From Cocos nucifera (taxonomy: Eukaryota > Streptophyta > Magnoliopsida > Arecales > Arecaceae), in NCBI GenBank assembly GCA_006176705.1, contig QRFJ01003348.1:124001-188000 (forward strand): DNA of 64,000 nt, in the 5' to 3' direction. Every line of letters begins with the position of its first letter. Within the stretch, counting starts at the first letter, position 1. Of this stretch, positions 11,200 to 23,907 are shown one piece after another. The translations under genes and the position numbers were made by a program. The notes under the pieces were generated by a model. That model searched no databases, was not told the origin of the DNA, and saw only the letters and a list, made by a program, of their open reading frames with translations.

Positions 11200-12751
11200 A
11201 GATCTAAAATATTGATCATAAAATTTTAGATTAGATCTAAAAAATTTTATGATTTAATTAAAAATATTTTAATCTAATTTTAATCATCATAAATATGTTA
11301 GATTTGACTTAAGATAATTTATGATTAATTATAATAGAAACTATTTCAATTACATGAATCTGTTTAGATTAGATCTAAAGTAGTTTCATGCTTATTTTAC
11401 TTACATATTGATTACGAATCAAACATGCAACTTGGTTGATATAATTATATTATATAAATATTTTATAAATATAAAAATTAATTTTAAAAAATAAACCCCA
11501 ACCCTCAGTCCAAAACTTAATTAAGAATTAAGAAGTTGCTTGATTAGAATCTAGGATTATGAATTGAAGATCCTAAGCCACAAATCATAACACATTGGGT
11601 TAAATGGATTAGTAAAAATTAGGTCCATTAATTGAATTAGACCTATGGTTAGATTAAAGAATGGACTTAATTAGAGAATTAAGTAAATCTAATCAATTAT
11701 TGTCTTAGATTAGATCAAGGATTCTCTGGATCAACTACAATAGTTGTAGTTGGTCAAGTCCATATCTTTAACGAGATCCAAGATGGACTTGATTCTTGGC
11801 TACATGGTCTAGCATGAACTGTTAGGTTGATCTAATCAAGACTAATTAAATCAGTTGATGTCTAAGGTAAACTAAACATGTGGTCTTTAATTGGCAGCCC
11901 GCTTACCTAGCCATTTTTGATGGTGTCTAAGGCAAGCTTGGGCAGACCTTTCCACTGATCAAACTTACCTAACCTCTTGGTAAAATTATATTTTAATCGA
12001 ATCATTTTACTATTCGAGCTGATCCATGTCAGCTAGGTAAATCAATGTGACTAATTTAGGCGCTCCTAGACCAACCTATTAATGATCTCTCTTAAGCTGA
12101 CTTGGTGAAGTCAGTGGGAGGATAATGACAAGCTGGTTCATCTAATCTTTCCTCATCTTCAAATTAAATTTTCTAAAATTATTAGATCCCTAAAATGAAA
12201 TAGTTATTATGATAACTAGATCATAACCTTTCATTAAGTGGATGATAATGGATCCATTAGTTGGATAATCATTGGAGGCCCAAAGGCCTAGTGTTTATTG
12301 GCTAATGAAATTATCATTCATTATATGATTTCTTAACTGCATCTTTCTAAATGATGGTTAGGTTAGCCAACCAAAGTTAGTCTAAATTATTCATTGGTTA
12401 GATGGGTCAACTATGGTCATGTTAATGGTTGGACCTAATAGGATCTTTTCAATGGAGGCCAAAGCCTATTGATTAAGGGTTGGGGCAAAAAATTTAATTA
12501 CTAAAAATTATTTGAAGAAATAATTGATTATGAATTTATTCTTAGATGTACATGGATTGATCAATCAAAGTTAGGCTTGTATGCAGTCTATGTGGATTCT
12601 AGTATCCACTAAGAAATTAGGATAATTTCTTGAATTAAAGGTAGAGGCTACCAATTCGAATAAAATAGTGAGAGAACCTTTTGATTAAAATCTAAATCTT
12701 TAGATTTAATAAATTAATTACTATTTGATTGTAATTTTTCTTAGTGTAGAT
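11200..12751 (+). other. Rest of the untranslated leader, copy B
   Basis: No ORF of note. It contains two donor-like sites: GTCTAAGGTAAAC (GT at 11867-11868) and GTCTAAGGCAAGC (GC at 11932-11933). The acceptor-like TTTTTCTTAGTGTAG ends at 12749, two bases before the gag ATG at 12752. Complementary GGTAAG/CTTACC motifs in this block could alternatively form a stem. Confidence 0.6.
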
Positions 12752-13640
12752 ATGGCCACTTTTCTATCGCTGCAATCATTGTTGGATAATGATAAGTTGG
12801 TGAGACCCAACTTTGATAGCTAGTACCAAAAGTTGAAGATAGTTCTGGAGCTTGAACGAATCCTATATATGTTTACGGATCCTACACCTGAGGAGCCAAC
12901 TGTCAATGCACATGGAACAGTTAGAGACACTTATCAAAAGTGGCTCAGTGATCGGACCATGGTGCACTACATTATGCTGGCTGCCATAAGTGATGAGTTC
13001 AGTTGTAGATTTGAGATGGCTTAGTCAAAGGACATGCTTCAAGTGTTGGAGGATTTTTTTGGCACACCCGATTACATAGAGAGGTATAAGACTAGTTGTG
13101 CCATCTTCAACACTAGGATGTGGGATGAAGCTTCTATCACTGATCATGTACTATACATGATCGAACTGATAGAGCGATTGAGCAAGCTCAATTTTTTTTT
13201 ACAAAAATAAATTAGGTAAGATGCAATACTAAACTTGCTGCCCAAGTATTTCTCCCATTCCTCGCTCATTTTCCTCACTCATTTTAGAATAACAAAGCCT
13301 AAAGTAGACTACCATGGGTTATTGGGGTTGCTTTAGAACTTTGAGAAGGATCATCAACTTCACAAGGAGTCGGTGAACATAGTGGAAGGTTTGTCTTCTA
13401 GTTCTCGATCCTTTAAGAAAGAAAAGAAAAACAAGAAGAAAATCAAAGAATGTACACGTTCAGGTTGGGACATCTATGCAGGGCCAGACCAAGAAAATTA
13501 AGCCTAATAAGAGTCAAGCTAAATGCTTCTTTTGCAAAAAGTGAGGGCATTGGAATAGAAACTATCCTTAATACATTTCCTCTCTGGACCTGAATAGGTG
13601 AGAAAGAAGCAAGGTGTTGCTGGGCAAGGTATTTATATGA
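12752..13640 (+). pseudogene. gag remnant, copy B
   Basis: Starts MATFLSLQSLLDNDKLV. It has an early TAG (DS-stop-YQKLK), then a readable frame 12833-13024 with WLSDRTMVHYIMLAAISDE, a TAG at 13021, and continues as ERYKTSCAIFNTRMWDEAS. It retains the central block that copy A has lost. The zinc knuckle is partly readable as CFFCKK-stop-GHWNRN near 13525-13560. Confidence 0.82.
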
Positions 13641-13960
13641 TAACTCCTTGCAATTTTTATATTTATGATTATACTGACTGGGTATTGGATACTAGTAGCC
13701 CTTACCATATTTGCAATTCATTGCAGGGATTGCAGGTCAGCAGGAGATTCAAGTAAGGTGAAAGATTTCTGAATATTGGAGATGGAAGATCAGTTCCAAT
13801 TCTAGCTTTAGAAATCCTAAAATTTGTATTTAAGTCCCATACCATTATTCTTAGTGATTGTTATTTTTGTTCTAGTTTCTTTTTAAATATTATTTCTGTA
13901 GGCCTTCTATCCAAAAATGATTATAAAATTTTAATAAAGAAACAAATTTATACTATCATT
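13641..13960 (+). pseudogene. Protease remnant, copy B
   Basis: WVLDTSSPYHICNS is readable around 13680-13720. The catalytic triplet Asp-Thr-Gly is Asp-Thr-Ser here, expected to be inactive. A stop replaces a codon in the following RRFK region. It runs into the integrase frame that opens at 13961. Confidence 0.78.
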
Positions 13961-15060
13961 ATGAATGATGTTACTATTTTTTGTGGATATTTGAACAATG
14001 ATGTGTATATACTATCACAATTTGTTAATGTAGTCTATTCAACTAACAAGCATCCTAGATTAGATAGTATATTAGATATCTACTTATGGTACTGTAGTCT
14101 AGGTCATATAAACAAGAACAGGATAAATAGGTTGACTCAAAAGAAAATTCTCAAAGTCAGTGATTGTGAATCACTTCCAACCTGTGAGTTCTATCTTGTT
14201 GGTAAAATGACCAAATCATCTTTTACTGAAAAAGGTAAGAGAGCCACTGAGCTCTTAGGTCTAGTACATACTGATGTATATGGATAAAGGAGCACAGGTG
14301 CCAGAGATGGATATTTCTACTTCATCACATTCATAGATGATTTATCTAGATATGGATAAATCTCTGATGAAATACAAATCAGATTCATTTGGAATATTCA
14401 AATGCTTTCGAAGTGAAGTAGAAAAATAAACTGAGAAGAGTATTAAAACTCTTTGATCTGACAGTGGGGAATACCTTTCCAATAAGTTTCTTACATATCT
14501 AGGAGAGAATGGGATTCTCTTTCAATAGACTCCTTTAGGAACACCACAGCATAATGGTGTGTCTGAAAGAAGAAATCAGACTCTGTTAGGTATGGTCCAA
14601 TCCATGATGAATTTTGCCAGCTTGTCGATATCCTTCTAGGGATATGCACTCGAGTTGGCTTGTTATCTATTAAATAGAATTCCAAGTAAGTATATAGTTA
14701 AGACTCCATATGAGATATGGATAGGGTGTAAGCCAGCATTTTCATACCTTAGAGTTTGGGGGTGCCCAACTTATGTCAAATGGTTAATTATAGATAAAAT
14801 TGAACCTAGGTCTGATAAGTGCATATTTATAAGGTACCCAAAAGAGATAAAAGAATACTATTTCTACTATGCTGATGAACAAAAGATATTCCTCAGCCTT
14901 AAGGCAATCTTTTTAGAAAAGAAGTTCCTTGGTGAAAGAATTGTTGCCTCTAAAGTTGAACTTGATGAAGTTCAATAGGTAGAAAAATCGACATCTATAG
15001 TTGAACCTGAGTTAGATTTAATTAGATCAGATCTAGAGCTAAGTGTACCTGCACCATTAA
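13961..15060 (+). pseudogene. Integrase remnant, copy B
   Basis: Open pieces at 13961-14287 and 14655-14978. Pre-integrase: LGHINKNRINRLTQKK, then SLPTCEFYLVGK, where the second zinc-binding Cys of the usual CESC is Tyr. The core has LVHTDVYG followed by TAA at 14285, a short deletion in the RYGY region, then SDSGEYL with the catalytic Glu retained and NGVSERRNQTLL. The C-terminal part has TPYEIWIGCKPAFSYLR. Confidence 0.82.
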
Positions 15061-15940
15061 GGCAATCTAGTAGAGTACCATATCACCTGGATAGATACTA
15101 TAATTTTTTTGTTCAGGATGATGATCCCATTGAACTCGATGAGAATGATGAGGATCCGATCACTTATATGGATGCTATGCAGTGATCCAATTCTGAGAAA
15201 TGGTTTGAGGTCATGAAATCCAAAATGAAGTCCATGAAGGTCAACTATGTATGGACATTGGTTGACCCATCCGAAGGGATTAAATCCATGGGGTGTAAAT
15301 GGGTCTTCAAAAGGAAAAGAGGCATAGACGAAAAGGTGAAGATCTATAAAGTCCATCTGGTTGCCAAGGGGTATCGTCAACATTATGGTATTGACTATGA
15401 TGGGATGTTCTCCCTTGTGGCAATACTCAAATCCATTCGGATAATGCTTGCGATAGCTGTCCATCTGGACTATGAGATTCGGCAGATGGATATGAAGACA
15501 ACTTTTCTAAATGGAGAGCTGATCGAAGAGGTGTATATGATACAACCTGAGGGATTCACATTCATAGATGAGTCCAAGATGTGTGAGCTTCAAAGATCTA
15601 TTTATAGATTGAAGCAGGCATCTCAGAGTTGGAACATGCATTTTAATAAGATAATCAAAACATATGGCTTCGTTAAGAATGGAGAAGAGCCCTGCATTTA
15701 TAAATGGACAAATGGTCCAGTAGTAGTATTTCTTGTCTTATACGTGGATGACATTCTCTTAATCAAAAATGACATCCCCACACTATAGGAAATAAAAGTC
15801 TGATTGTCATCATAGTTCTTCATGAAGGACTTGGGTGAAGCATCCTACATCCTAGAGATGAAGATCTATAGGGATAGATCTAAAAGAATGCTTAGATTAT
15901 CCTAATCCACATACATAGATACTGTGCTGTAGAGGTTCAG
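15061..15940 (+). pseudogene. Reverse transcriptase remnant, copy B
   Basis: The best preserved RT of the array. One frame, 15213-15788, covers most of the domain: TLVDPSEGIKSMGCKWVFKR, AKGYRQHYGIDYDG, QMDMKTTFLNGELIEEVYM, LKQASQSWNMHFNK and the polymerase box YVDD at 15741-15752. The frame ends in a TAG at the PTL/EIKV junction, and three more stops follow before RNase H. Upstream, a TGA lies in the DAMQ-SNSEKW segment near 15184. Confidence 0.88.
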
Positions 15941-16740
15941 CATGGAGAATTCTAAAAAGGACTATCTCCCAATAGGCCATAAAATTTCTCTCTCTAAGAA
16001 CGATTATCCAACAACTCCTAAAGAGAGAGAGCGTATGAGTAGAGTTCCATATGCTTCAATAGTGAGATCTATCATATATGCCATGACATGTACGAGATCA
16101 GACATGGCATACTTACTAGGAGTAGTGAGTAGATACCAATCTGATCCTAGAGAAAATCACTAAAAAATGGTTAAAGACATCCTTAAGTATTTGAGAAATA
16201 CTAAGGACCAACGATTGATTTATGGCAAGTCAGATCAGAAACTTATAGGGTTTATAGACTCCAACTTTTAATCTGATCATGATAACAGTAGAAGCATGTC
16301 AGGATATATCTTTGCTCTAAATGATGGAGCCATCTACTAAAAGAGTTCTAAGAAGTATACTATGGCAGACTCTATTTGCGAAGCAGAGTATATTACAGCA
16401 TCAGATGCAGCGAAGAAAGTTGTGTGGCTGAGAAAATTTATCATCAAGCTCAGAGTAGCATCCTCCTTAGATAGTTCGGTCCTACTCTACTATGACAGTA
16501 CTGGTGCCATAGCTCAGGAGAAGGAATCAAAGGCACACTAGTAGATAAAGCACATCCTACGTCGCTTACATCTGATCTAGAAAATCATGGATCAAGATAA
16601 CGTCGATCTTCAGAAGATCGATGAAAAGGAGAACTTGACCGACCCCTTTAATAAAACCCTAGCGATAAAGGAGTTTGACAACCACAAGTCGAAGATGGGT
16701 ATTAGAGACTGTGCCGAGTGGCTTTAGGATAAATGAGAGT
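15941..16740 (+). pseudogene. RNase H remnant and 3' end, copy B
   Basis: SMENSKKDYLPIGHKIS and SRVPYASIVRSIIYAMTC lead into the domain, followed by a TAA (ENH-stop). Then KDILKYLRNTKDQRLIYG, FIDSNF-stop, EAEYITASDAAKKVVWLRK and EKENLTDPFNKTLAIKEF. It ends in the purine-rich AAATGAGAGT against LTR3. Multiple stops prevent translation. Confidence 0.85.
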
Positions 16741-19224
16741 TGTTGAAAAATGTGTTCCAAAGTCAATCATCAATCTATTGACGGTTGAGTTATATTATAA
16801 TTATAATTGATTCATTAATAAATAAAATATATTTTTGATATTTTTCATCATAAAGTATTCATCTTCTAATGAACTTCATTATTGTGATGAAGTCCTTAGA
16901 ACTATTTAGCTTCGATAAAGAGAGGATTTATCGATTAGTCTTTAAAATAGTTCACGATCAAATGATATGCTATTAATTAGGATGACAGCATCTATCGAGC
17001 ATAGGTCACTGTATGCCATATGGGTTGATTGTCCTCTTAACTAAGAAGTATAGAGATATTGGTATGGCATACAAGTGAGATGTATGGATACATTATCATT
17101 GAACCTGACCAGCTCCTGAGCATTCTACTGTCGAGAATGTCTCTGATGGGATATAGGTATAAGTATCCCTTAGACCTGAGATTATCTCATTGACTTGCAA
17201 ACAACTCACTATGCTTTGGTACTAGACTAACTAAATTTCTAATTCAGTAATGGAAGACTTTTGGGCACAGTCAAGTATTAGCAAAGTCAGAGTGTGATCA
17301 AGATGGAATTGACCACTCCAAGAGTTGGAGAAGAACGTATCACTTTATTTCAATATAGCAAAATCTTGGCCAGGATAATCTATCAGATAGATTTAATTTT
17401 TTGAAATACAATATGGACAATCTTATTAGAGTTGACAATTGAACTCTGAGGTATCCTACGAGCATTTTGGTCAAGGGGATGAATTATATGAAAACTATAT
17501 CCACATGGATTCTAAGGATACTGTTCTATACATTCGACCTATCTGACCGTCGGATACCATTGCTAGATGGTTACTTCAATTGGTATAAAATTCTATTCCT
17601 ACGCTACTGGCTTAGGTTTGGATCTATGAATTCATACATATTAGAGCTCACAATCTGATTGGATGGTTAATCAAAGATTAAGAATCGTTATAGAGTTAAA
17701 CGATCAATACAATTGATGTTTAACCTAGTGCAAGTGTTGCAGGAGGATCAATTAACAATTAGATTACTAATTATCTTAATTTGATTAAGCCAGAGAATTG
17801 AGATTAAGACTAATTAAAAATTAATTAATTAGATTTAGTTTGAGCATGATTAGATTAAGTTCAATTAGCTTATTGGATAAGCCAAGTGCAAGGAAGAACT
17901 AGTCCTAGTTTAACTAGGATTTGGATCAACCTAATTTTCTAATTTGATTAGAAAATTAAATCAAAATTAAATTTAATTTAATCTAATGCTTAATTGGGTT
18001 AGGGTCTAATTTAATTTGGTTGAATTGATTTTGATTTAATTTGGTTTAAGAAATAATTTTGATCAAGTCATAGATGGAATCCTAGTAAGACTAGGATTTC
18101 ACCTTGCGCCACCTTAGCCCTCACACCCCACACCCTCTTTCTCTATTATTTTGTGCAATAAAAACCTCTCTCACAGGCCTTCTCATGCACACCTTCCTCT
18201 CCTCTCTTTCTCATATGAAAATTAGGTAGTGGACCAAGTCAAAGAAGGGAATTTGTTTTGATTTCAAATCCTATGAGAGTGTTTTGAAAAAACAATATTC
18301 TTCCTCCCATGTGTGTTGCCCTCCTCCCTATTTTCTCTCTATTTTTCATGCTAAAAAAGAGAAGGTTTTGTGCAATTTTCTTAAATGGTCCATGCCAAAA
18401 ATATTGGTGGGGGCGCCCAAGAGTTTGGTGCCCCTTGTCTTAACCAAATTGGACATTCCTTGTCTAGTTTTTAACCTAGACAAGGACTCCTTTTTTTCTT
18501 TAAATTTAGGATAAATTTTAGGCTGATTTTTTGTGAGGTTACAGACCATTGAGAGAGCTTTGGGGTGTGTGAAAACCAAAGAGAGTTCTTGGGCGTTGGG
18601 GTTTTATAGACACCAAACTAAGTGTCTAGGTAAGAGTAAGCAGAAGAAGAAGAGAGTCTTCTCCTAGGATTGCTATGTTTACCTCTTTCCTTCCTCCTTC
18701 TTTGAGTTTTCTAAGAGTGTATCACATCTAAAACCTCCTCTCCTTCTTTTCCTCTTTGAAAGAGTCCAAATCTAGAAGAATGAGGCATCTGATCGATCAT
18801 CAAAGAAGGATCAGCATAATACTAGCTTACTGTGCTGATTTCCTACATCAGGACTTCTGATCGTGATTCATGGGCTCATGTGGATGACTCCTAGAGGCCA
18901 AATGCATGTAAAACTTGCAACATCATCCTCAAGCCCAGATCAGTAAGTTAGAATGTCTAACTTGCATAGGTAATAGATCTAATCTATTTTATTTATACCT
19001 ACATTAGATGTAGTGTATATGCATGTTGATGTGATCAACATGTTTTAGTTTCATCCTTATGTTTAATTTTTAATTTATTAACATGCCATGATAAAGTAAT
19101 AGAACATTAGATCTAGGGCATTCTCTGATATTTAAAATTAATTTTAATTAATTTTATTCTTTCACTGTCTAATCTTGAAAAAGTTTCAAGATCTAGTCCT
19201 GAAACCCTAGATCTAACTCCTTCA
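16741..19224 (+). repeat. LTR3 (shared 3' LTR of B and 5' LTR of C), 2.5 kb
   Basis: Begins TGTTGAAAAATGTGTTCC and ends AACTCCTTCA. Longer than LTR2 because it keeps the GGATACCATTGCTAGATGG block near 17551. The sequence after its right end is not a PBS, so the junction with C has been rearranged. ORFs inside (17467-17658, 18284-18514) are not supported as genes. Confidence 0.88.
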
Positions 19225-20640
19225 TGTTGTTTATGAAATGAGCTGATCCATTTATGAAATGAGTCAACTCATTTAGTGAACAAAAAATAAAAAAATCTTT
19301 CAAAATTTAAAAATTATTTTTAAAATGCTGAACCCCAATCCATCAGTCCAAAAATTTAATTAAAAGAATTAAGTGTTGTCCAGTATGGTCTAGAATTATA
19401 AATTAAAGATCCTAAGATAAAAGTACAAAACTATGGGTTAAAAGGTTAGATGAATTAGGTTCATTAATTGGATTAGACCTAAGGTTAGTTAAAGAATGAA
19501 CTTAACTAGAGTAATTGATCAAATCTAACCAAATGTTGAATTAGATTAGGTCAAAGATACTCTAGATTCAACTCAATAGTTGTAGTTGGACAAGTCCGTG
19601 TCTTTAACAAGGATCAAAATGGACTTGATTCATGACTAAGTGGACCAGTCCGAAATTACTAGATCGATCAGATTGAATTTAATTAACTAATTGGTGTCTA
19701 AGGTAAGTTTGACAGTCTAGACCAGTGGTTTTTAATTGGGAGCTACTCACACTGATTTGATCTTTGATGAGTTAATGGCATATCCCTTCCACTAATCTCA
19801 GTTACCTAGCCAACATGGTCAATTAGGATTTGATTAGATCACTTGGTGATTTGAGCTGACCCATGTTACTAGAAATTAGTTTGACTGATTTCAATCAGAA
19901 AGATTGAATTAGGTGTCCATGGATCGAATTTGATCCTAGTCCTCGTTTATTGACTGGGTGAAGACTGTGGAAGGATTTGACTTGGTGAGGTTAATGGGAG
20001 TAAATTGGTTTGTATCTTCTCTATCCTTAAGTCACATGTAAACTAAATTCTTTAAATCATTAGATCCTTAAAATGACAAAGTTATGAAAATAACTGAGTC
20101 ATAGCCTCTCATTAAAATGAATGGTAATTAGTCCAATATTCTAGGTGGACATTAGAGGTGCCTTATACCTGGTGTTCATCTAGATATTGGAATTTCTATC
20201 CATCAAATGATGATTAGATCACACTCTCTAAATGGCAATCAAGTTGGCCAGAGCTTTCCTCAGGCCTGGTCTTCATTCGTTTGATGCGCCAAACCTAATC
20301 ATGTTAATGGTTGAACCTAACCAGATCTTTTAAGTGGAGGTCATAGCCTACTGAATTAGATTCTAGGGCAAAATCAAATTATTAAAAATTATTTGGAGAA
20401 ATAATTGATTGTAAAACTACTTGTAGATGCACATGGGTTGGCTAGAGCTTTTCTCAGGCCCATTAGTAGTTTATGTGAATTCCAGTTCCCACTAAAGCGT
20501 TAGTATAATTCCTTGAATTAGATATAAAGGCTATCAATTTATAAAAATAGTAGGAGAACCTTTAGACTAAAGTCCAAGTCTTTAGGATTAAATAATTCAG
20601 GCACTAATTTGATTTTATATTTTTCTTTCAGTTAAATAGA
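19225..20640 (+). other. Leader of copy C, PBS-proximal part missing
   Basis: There is no PBS and no twin hairpin: LTR3 is followed directly by sequence that aligns with leader A only from about 3390 onward (AACCCCAA..CAGTCCAAAA). A perfect donor-like GTCTAAGGTAAGT has its GT at 19703-19704. The pyrimidine tract ATTTTTCTTTCAG ends at 20631, nine bases before the gag ATG at 20641. This block is closer to the F leader than to A or B. Confidence 0.65.
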
Positions 20641-21170
20641 ATGGCTAGTGCAAGTCCGCTCCGTTCACTATTGGACAGTGACAAGCTTATAGGACCTAAT
20701 TTTAAGAAGTCTAATGTTGACCCTAATAAGGCAGACCTAAAGAGGAATGATTCTCTTGACTCGAATAGACTGAATAGAAGAAATCAACAAGTGATTACTG
20801 GTCAAGTCTATTATATGATAACATCTTATAATTTTTCTATTCGTGATAAATCTATCTGGGTATTAGATACTAGGAGTCTAGTTCATATATGCAATTCATT
20901 ACATGGACATCAAATTGGTAGAAAGTTTGAGAATGGTAAAAGATTCCTGAATGTTGGGAAAGCAAAGAATGTTCCAATCCTAGCATTGGGAACTCTTGAG
21001 CTTGTTTTCAAAATTAATAATGTCATTTTAAATGACTGTCACTATTATCCATCTTTTATGATGAACATAATATCTATTGGGCTTTTGGCCCAAGATGGTT
21101 ATAGTTTATCAATAAAGAAAAATTATTATGATATCATTATGAATGATGTCATAATAATGCAAGGATAATT
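20641..21170 (+). pseudogene. Truncated gag fused to protease, copy C
   Basis: One open frame begins MASASPLRSLLDSDKLIGPN and then jumps to KKSNVDPNKADLKRND, so nearly all of gag, including the capsid part and zinc knuckle, is deleted in frame. The protease follows with WVLDTRSLVHICNS (catalytic Gly to Arg), ILALGTLELVFK and MMNIISIGLLAQDG. The deletion preserved the frame, so this was once a non-autonomous copy or lost its gag after insertion. Confidence 0.82.
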
Positions 21171-22250
21171 AAGAAATGGTATTTATGTTTTATCATAGTC
21201 TATAAGTGTAATATACACGTCAAATAAATGCTCGAAACTGGATAATGTCATCGATGCCTATCTTTGACACTGTAGGTTGGGTCATATAAATAAGAATAGG
21301 ATCAATAGGTTAGTCAAGAAATATATCCTTAACATCAATGATTGTGAATCATTGACTACCTATGAGTCCTGCCTTCTTGGTAAAATGACCAAATCATCTT
21401 TTACTGGAAAGGATGAACGGGCCACTAATCTTTTGGGTCCAGCACATCTGATGCATGTGGACCTTTGAACACGTGCTTGAGGTAGGTATTACTACTTCAT
21501 TACATTTACTAACGACCTATCTAGGTATGGGTATATCTATTTTATGAAAAGTAAATCCAATTCATTTGAAATGTTCAAACAATATTGAAATAAGGTAGAA
21601 AAATAACTTAGAAAAAGTATTAAAACTCTTCGATCAGACCGAGGAGGTGAATACCTTTCCAATAAATTTTTGACATATCTAGGAGAGAATTAAATTCTCT
21701 CACAATGGACCCCTCTTGGAACACCACAGCATAATGGTGTATCTAAAAGGAGGAATCGAACCTTGTTAGACATGGTTCGATCCATGATGGAGTTTATGAG
21801 TCTGTCAATTTTTTTTAAGGATTATGCATTTAAGACTACTTATTATGTTTTGAACAATGTTTCGAACAAGTCTGTTACAAAAACTCCATATGAGATATGT
21901 ACTAAACATAGGCCGACACTCTTTCACCTTAGGGTTTGGGGTTGTCCGGCTTATGTCAAACATTTTCAAGTAGAAAAGCTTGAACCTAGGTCTGATAAAT
22001 ACTTGTTTGTAGGATACCCCAAGAAAACTAGGGGTTATTACATCTACCTTACTGAAGAACAAAAAGTATTCATCAGCAATAGGACAGTCTTTTTGGAAAA
22101 AATGTTTCTTAGGAAAGAAATAATTGCCTCTAAGGTTGAGCTGGGTTAAGTTCGACAGGTGGAAGAACCAACACATTCTAGCAAACCTTCAGAACTAGAT
22201 TTGATAAGATCAAATTCAGAGCCCATTTAGAGGCATCTTTAAGGAGATCC
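21171..22250 (+). pseudogene. Integrase remnant, copy C
   Basis: Pieces at 21277-21468 and 21763-22149. Pre-integrase MGHINKNRINRLVKKY and CESLTTYESCLLGKMTKSS. The segment around the first catalytic Asp is damaged (LGPAHLMHVDL then stop). SDRGGEYLSNKFLTYLGE keeps the catalytic Glu, followed by TAA and SQWTPLGTPQHNGVS. The C-terminal part has TPYEICTKHRPTLFHLRVWG and FVGYPKKTRGYYIY. Confidence 0.82.
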
Positions 22251-22289
22251 GATAGAGTACCATGTCAGATAGATAAATACTATAGTTTC

Positions 22290-23100
22290 TTGATTCAGAA
22301 TGGTGATCCTATTGAACTTGATGAGAACGAAGAGGATCCAATCATCTACATGGATGCCATGCAAAGATCTGACTTCGATAAGTGGGTGGAAGCAATGAAG
22401 TTCTTGAGGGTCAATAGTGTATGGACACTGGTTGATCCACCTAAAGGGGTAAAATTCATTGGGTGTAAGTAGATTTTTAAAAAAAAAAAGGATGCAGATG
22501 GAAAGGTGAAGATCTATAAAGTCCATCTGGTTGCCAAGAGATATCGTCAGCATTATGGTATTGACTATGATAAAATATTTTTTCGATGGCAATGCTCAAG
22601 TTCATTCGGATTATGCTTGCTATAGTAGCATACCTAGACTATAAGATCTAGCAAATAGATGTGAAGATAGCTTTTCTAAATGAAAAGCTGGACGAAGATG
22701 TGCATATGATACAGCCTGAGAGATTCACATCCACAGACGAGTCTAAGGTGTGCCAGTTTCAGAGATCCATCTATGAATTGAAATAGGCATCTCGGATTTG
22801 GAACATGCATTTTAATAAGGTGATTAGAACGTATGACTTCATTAAGAATAGAGAGAAATCCTATGTGTATAAATGGGCTAATGATTTTGTAGTCATATTT
22901 CTTATTTTGTATGTGGATGATATTCTCTTAATCGAGAATGACATTCCTACATTACAAGACATAAAGATTTGGCTATCATCTTCATTCTCCATGAAGGACT
23001 TGGAAGAAGCTTCCTACATCCTATGAATGAAAATCTATAGAGATAGATCTAAAAGATTGCTTGGGTTATCCTAGTGCACGTACATCGATACCATGCTAAA
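22290..23100 (+). pseudogene. Reverse transcriptase remnant, copy C
   Basis: The N-terminal part is at 22290-22472 (YMDAMQRSDFDKWVEAMK, TLVDPPKGVKFIGCK then TAG). The middle is frameshifted. The 22805-23026 frame contains SYVYKWANDFVVIFLI and an intact YVDD box at 22910-22921, then a TGA in the ILG motif. Stops and indels rule out activity. Confidence 0.84.
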
Positions 23101-23907
23101 AAGTTCAGCATGGTGAATTCCAAGAAAGGCCATCTCTCGATAAGCCATGGAATTACTCTCTGAAAGAGGGATTGTTCGATAACTACTTAAGAGAGAGAGC
23201 ATATGAGTAAAATACTATATGCTTCGGTAGTAGATTTTATTATGTATGCCATGACGTGTACGAGACTGGATGTCATATACCCACTAGGGGTAGTGAGTAG
23301 GTACTAGTTTGATCTGCATGAGAATCACTGAAAGATTGTAAAAACAATCTTGAAGTATTTAAAAAATACTAAAGACTAGTGGCTCATTTATGGAGATGCT
23401 GATTTGAAACTTGTGGGATATATTGATTCAAGTTTTCAGTCAGATTATGATGATAGTAAGAGTGTGTCAAATTATATGTTTACCCTGAATGGTGGAGTAG
23501 TCTACTGGAAGAGTTCCAAGCAGCACACTATGGTCGATTTTGTATGTGAGATAGAATATGTCACGACATTTGATGCTATAAAGAAAGCTGTGTGGCTGTG
23601 AAAGTTCATCTATGAGCTAGGAGTAGCACCCTCCTTAGATGGTCCAATTCTACTTTACTATGCAGCACTAAAGCCATAGCTTAAGTGAAAGAGCAGAAGG
23701 CACATCAGTGCACCAACCACATTCTATGTAGCTACCATCTTGCACGAGAGATCATGGAATGAGGTGATGTTGACCTTCAGAAGATCGATGAAAAGGAGAA
23801 CATAGCTGACCTATTAACTAAAGCCATCGAAATCAAAGAGTTCGACAATCACAAATGGAATATGGGTATTCGATACTACTCTAAATGGCTTTAGTCTAAG
23901 TGGGAGT
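23101..23907 (+). pseudogene. RNase H remnant and 3' end, copy C
   Basis: Readable as ILKYLKNTKD, YIDSSFQSDYDDSKS, VYWKSSKQHTMVDFVCEIEY (frame 23404-23601), then a TGA and frameshifted IDEKEN..LL-KAIEIKEF. It closes with the purine-rich TAAGTGGGAGT against LTR4 at 23908. Confidence 0.82.
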
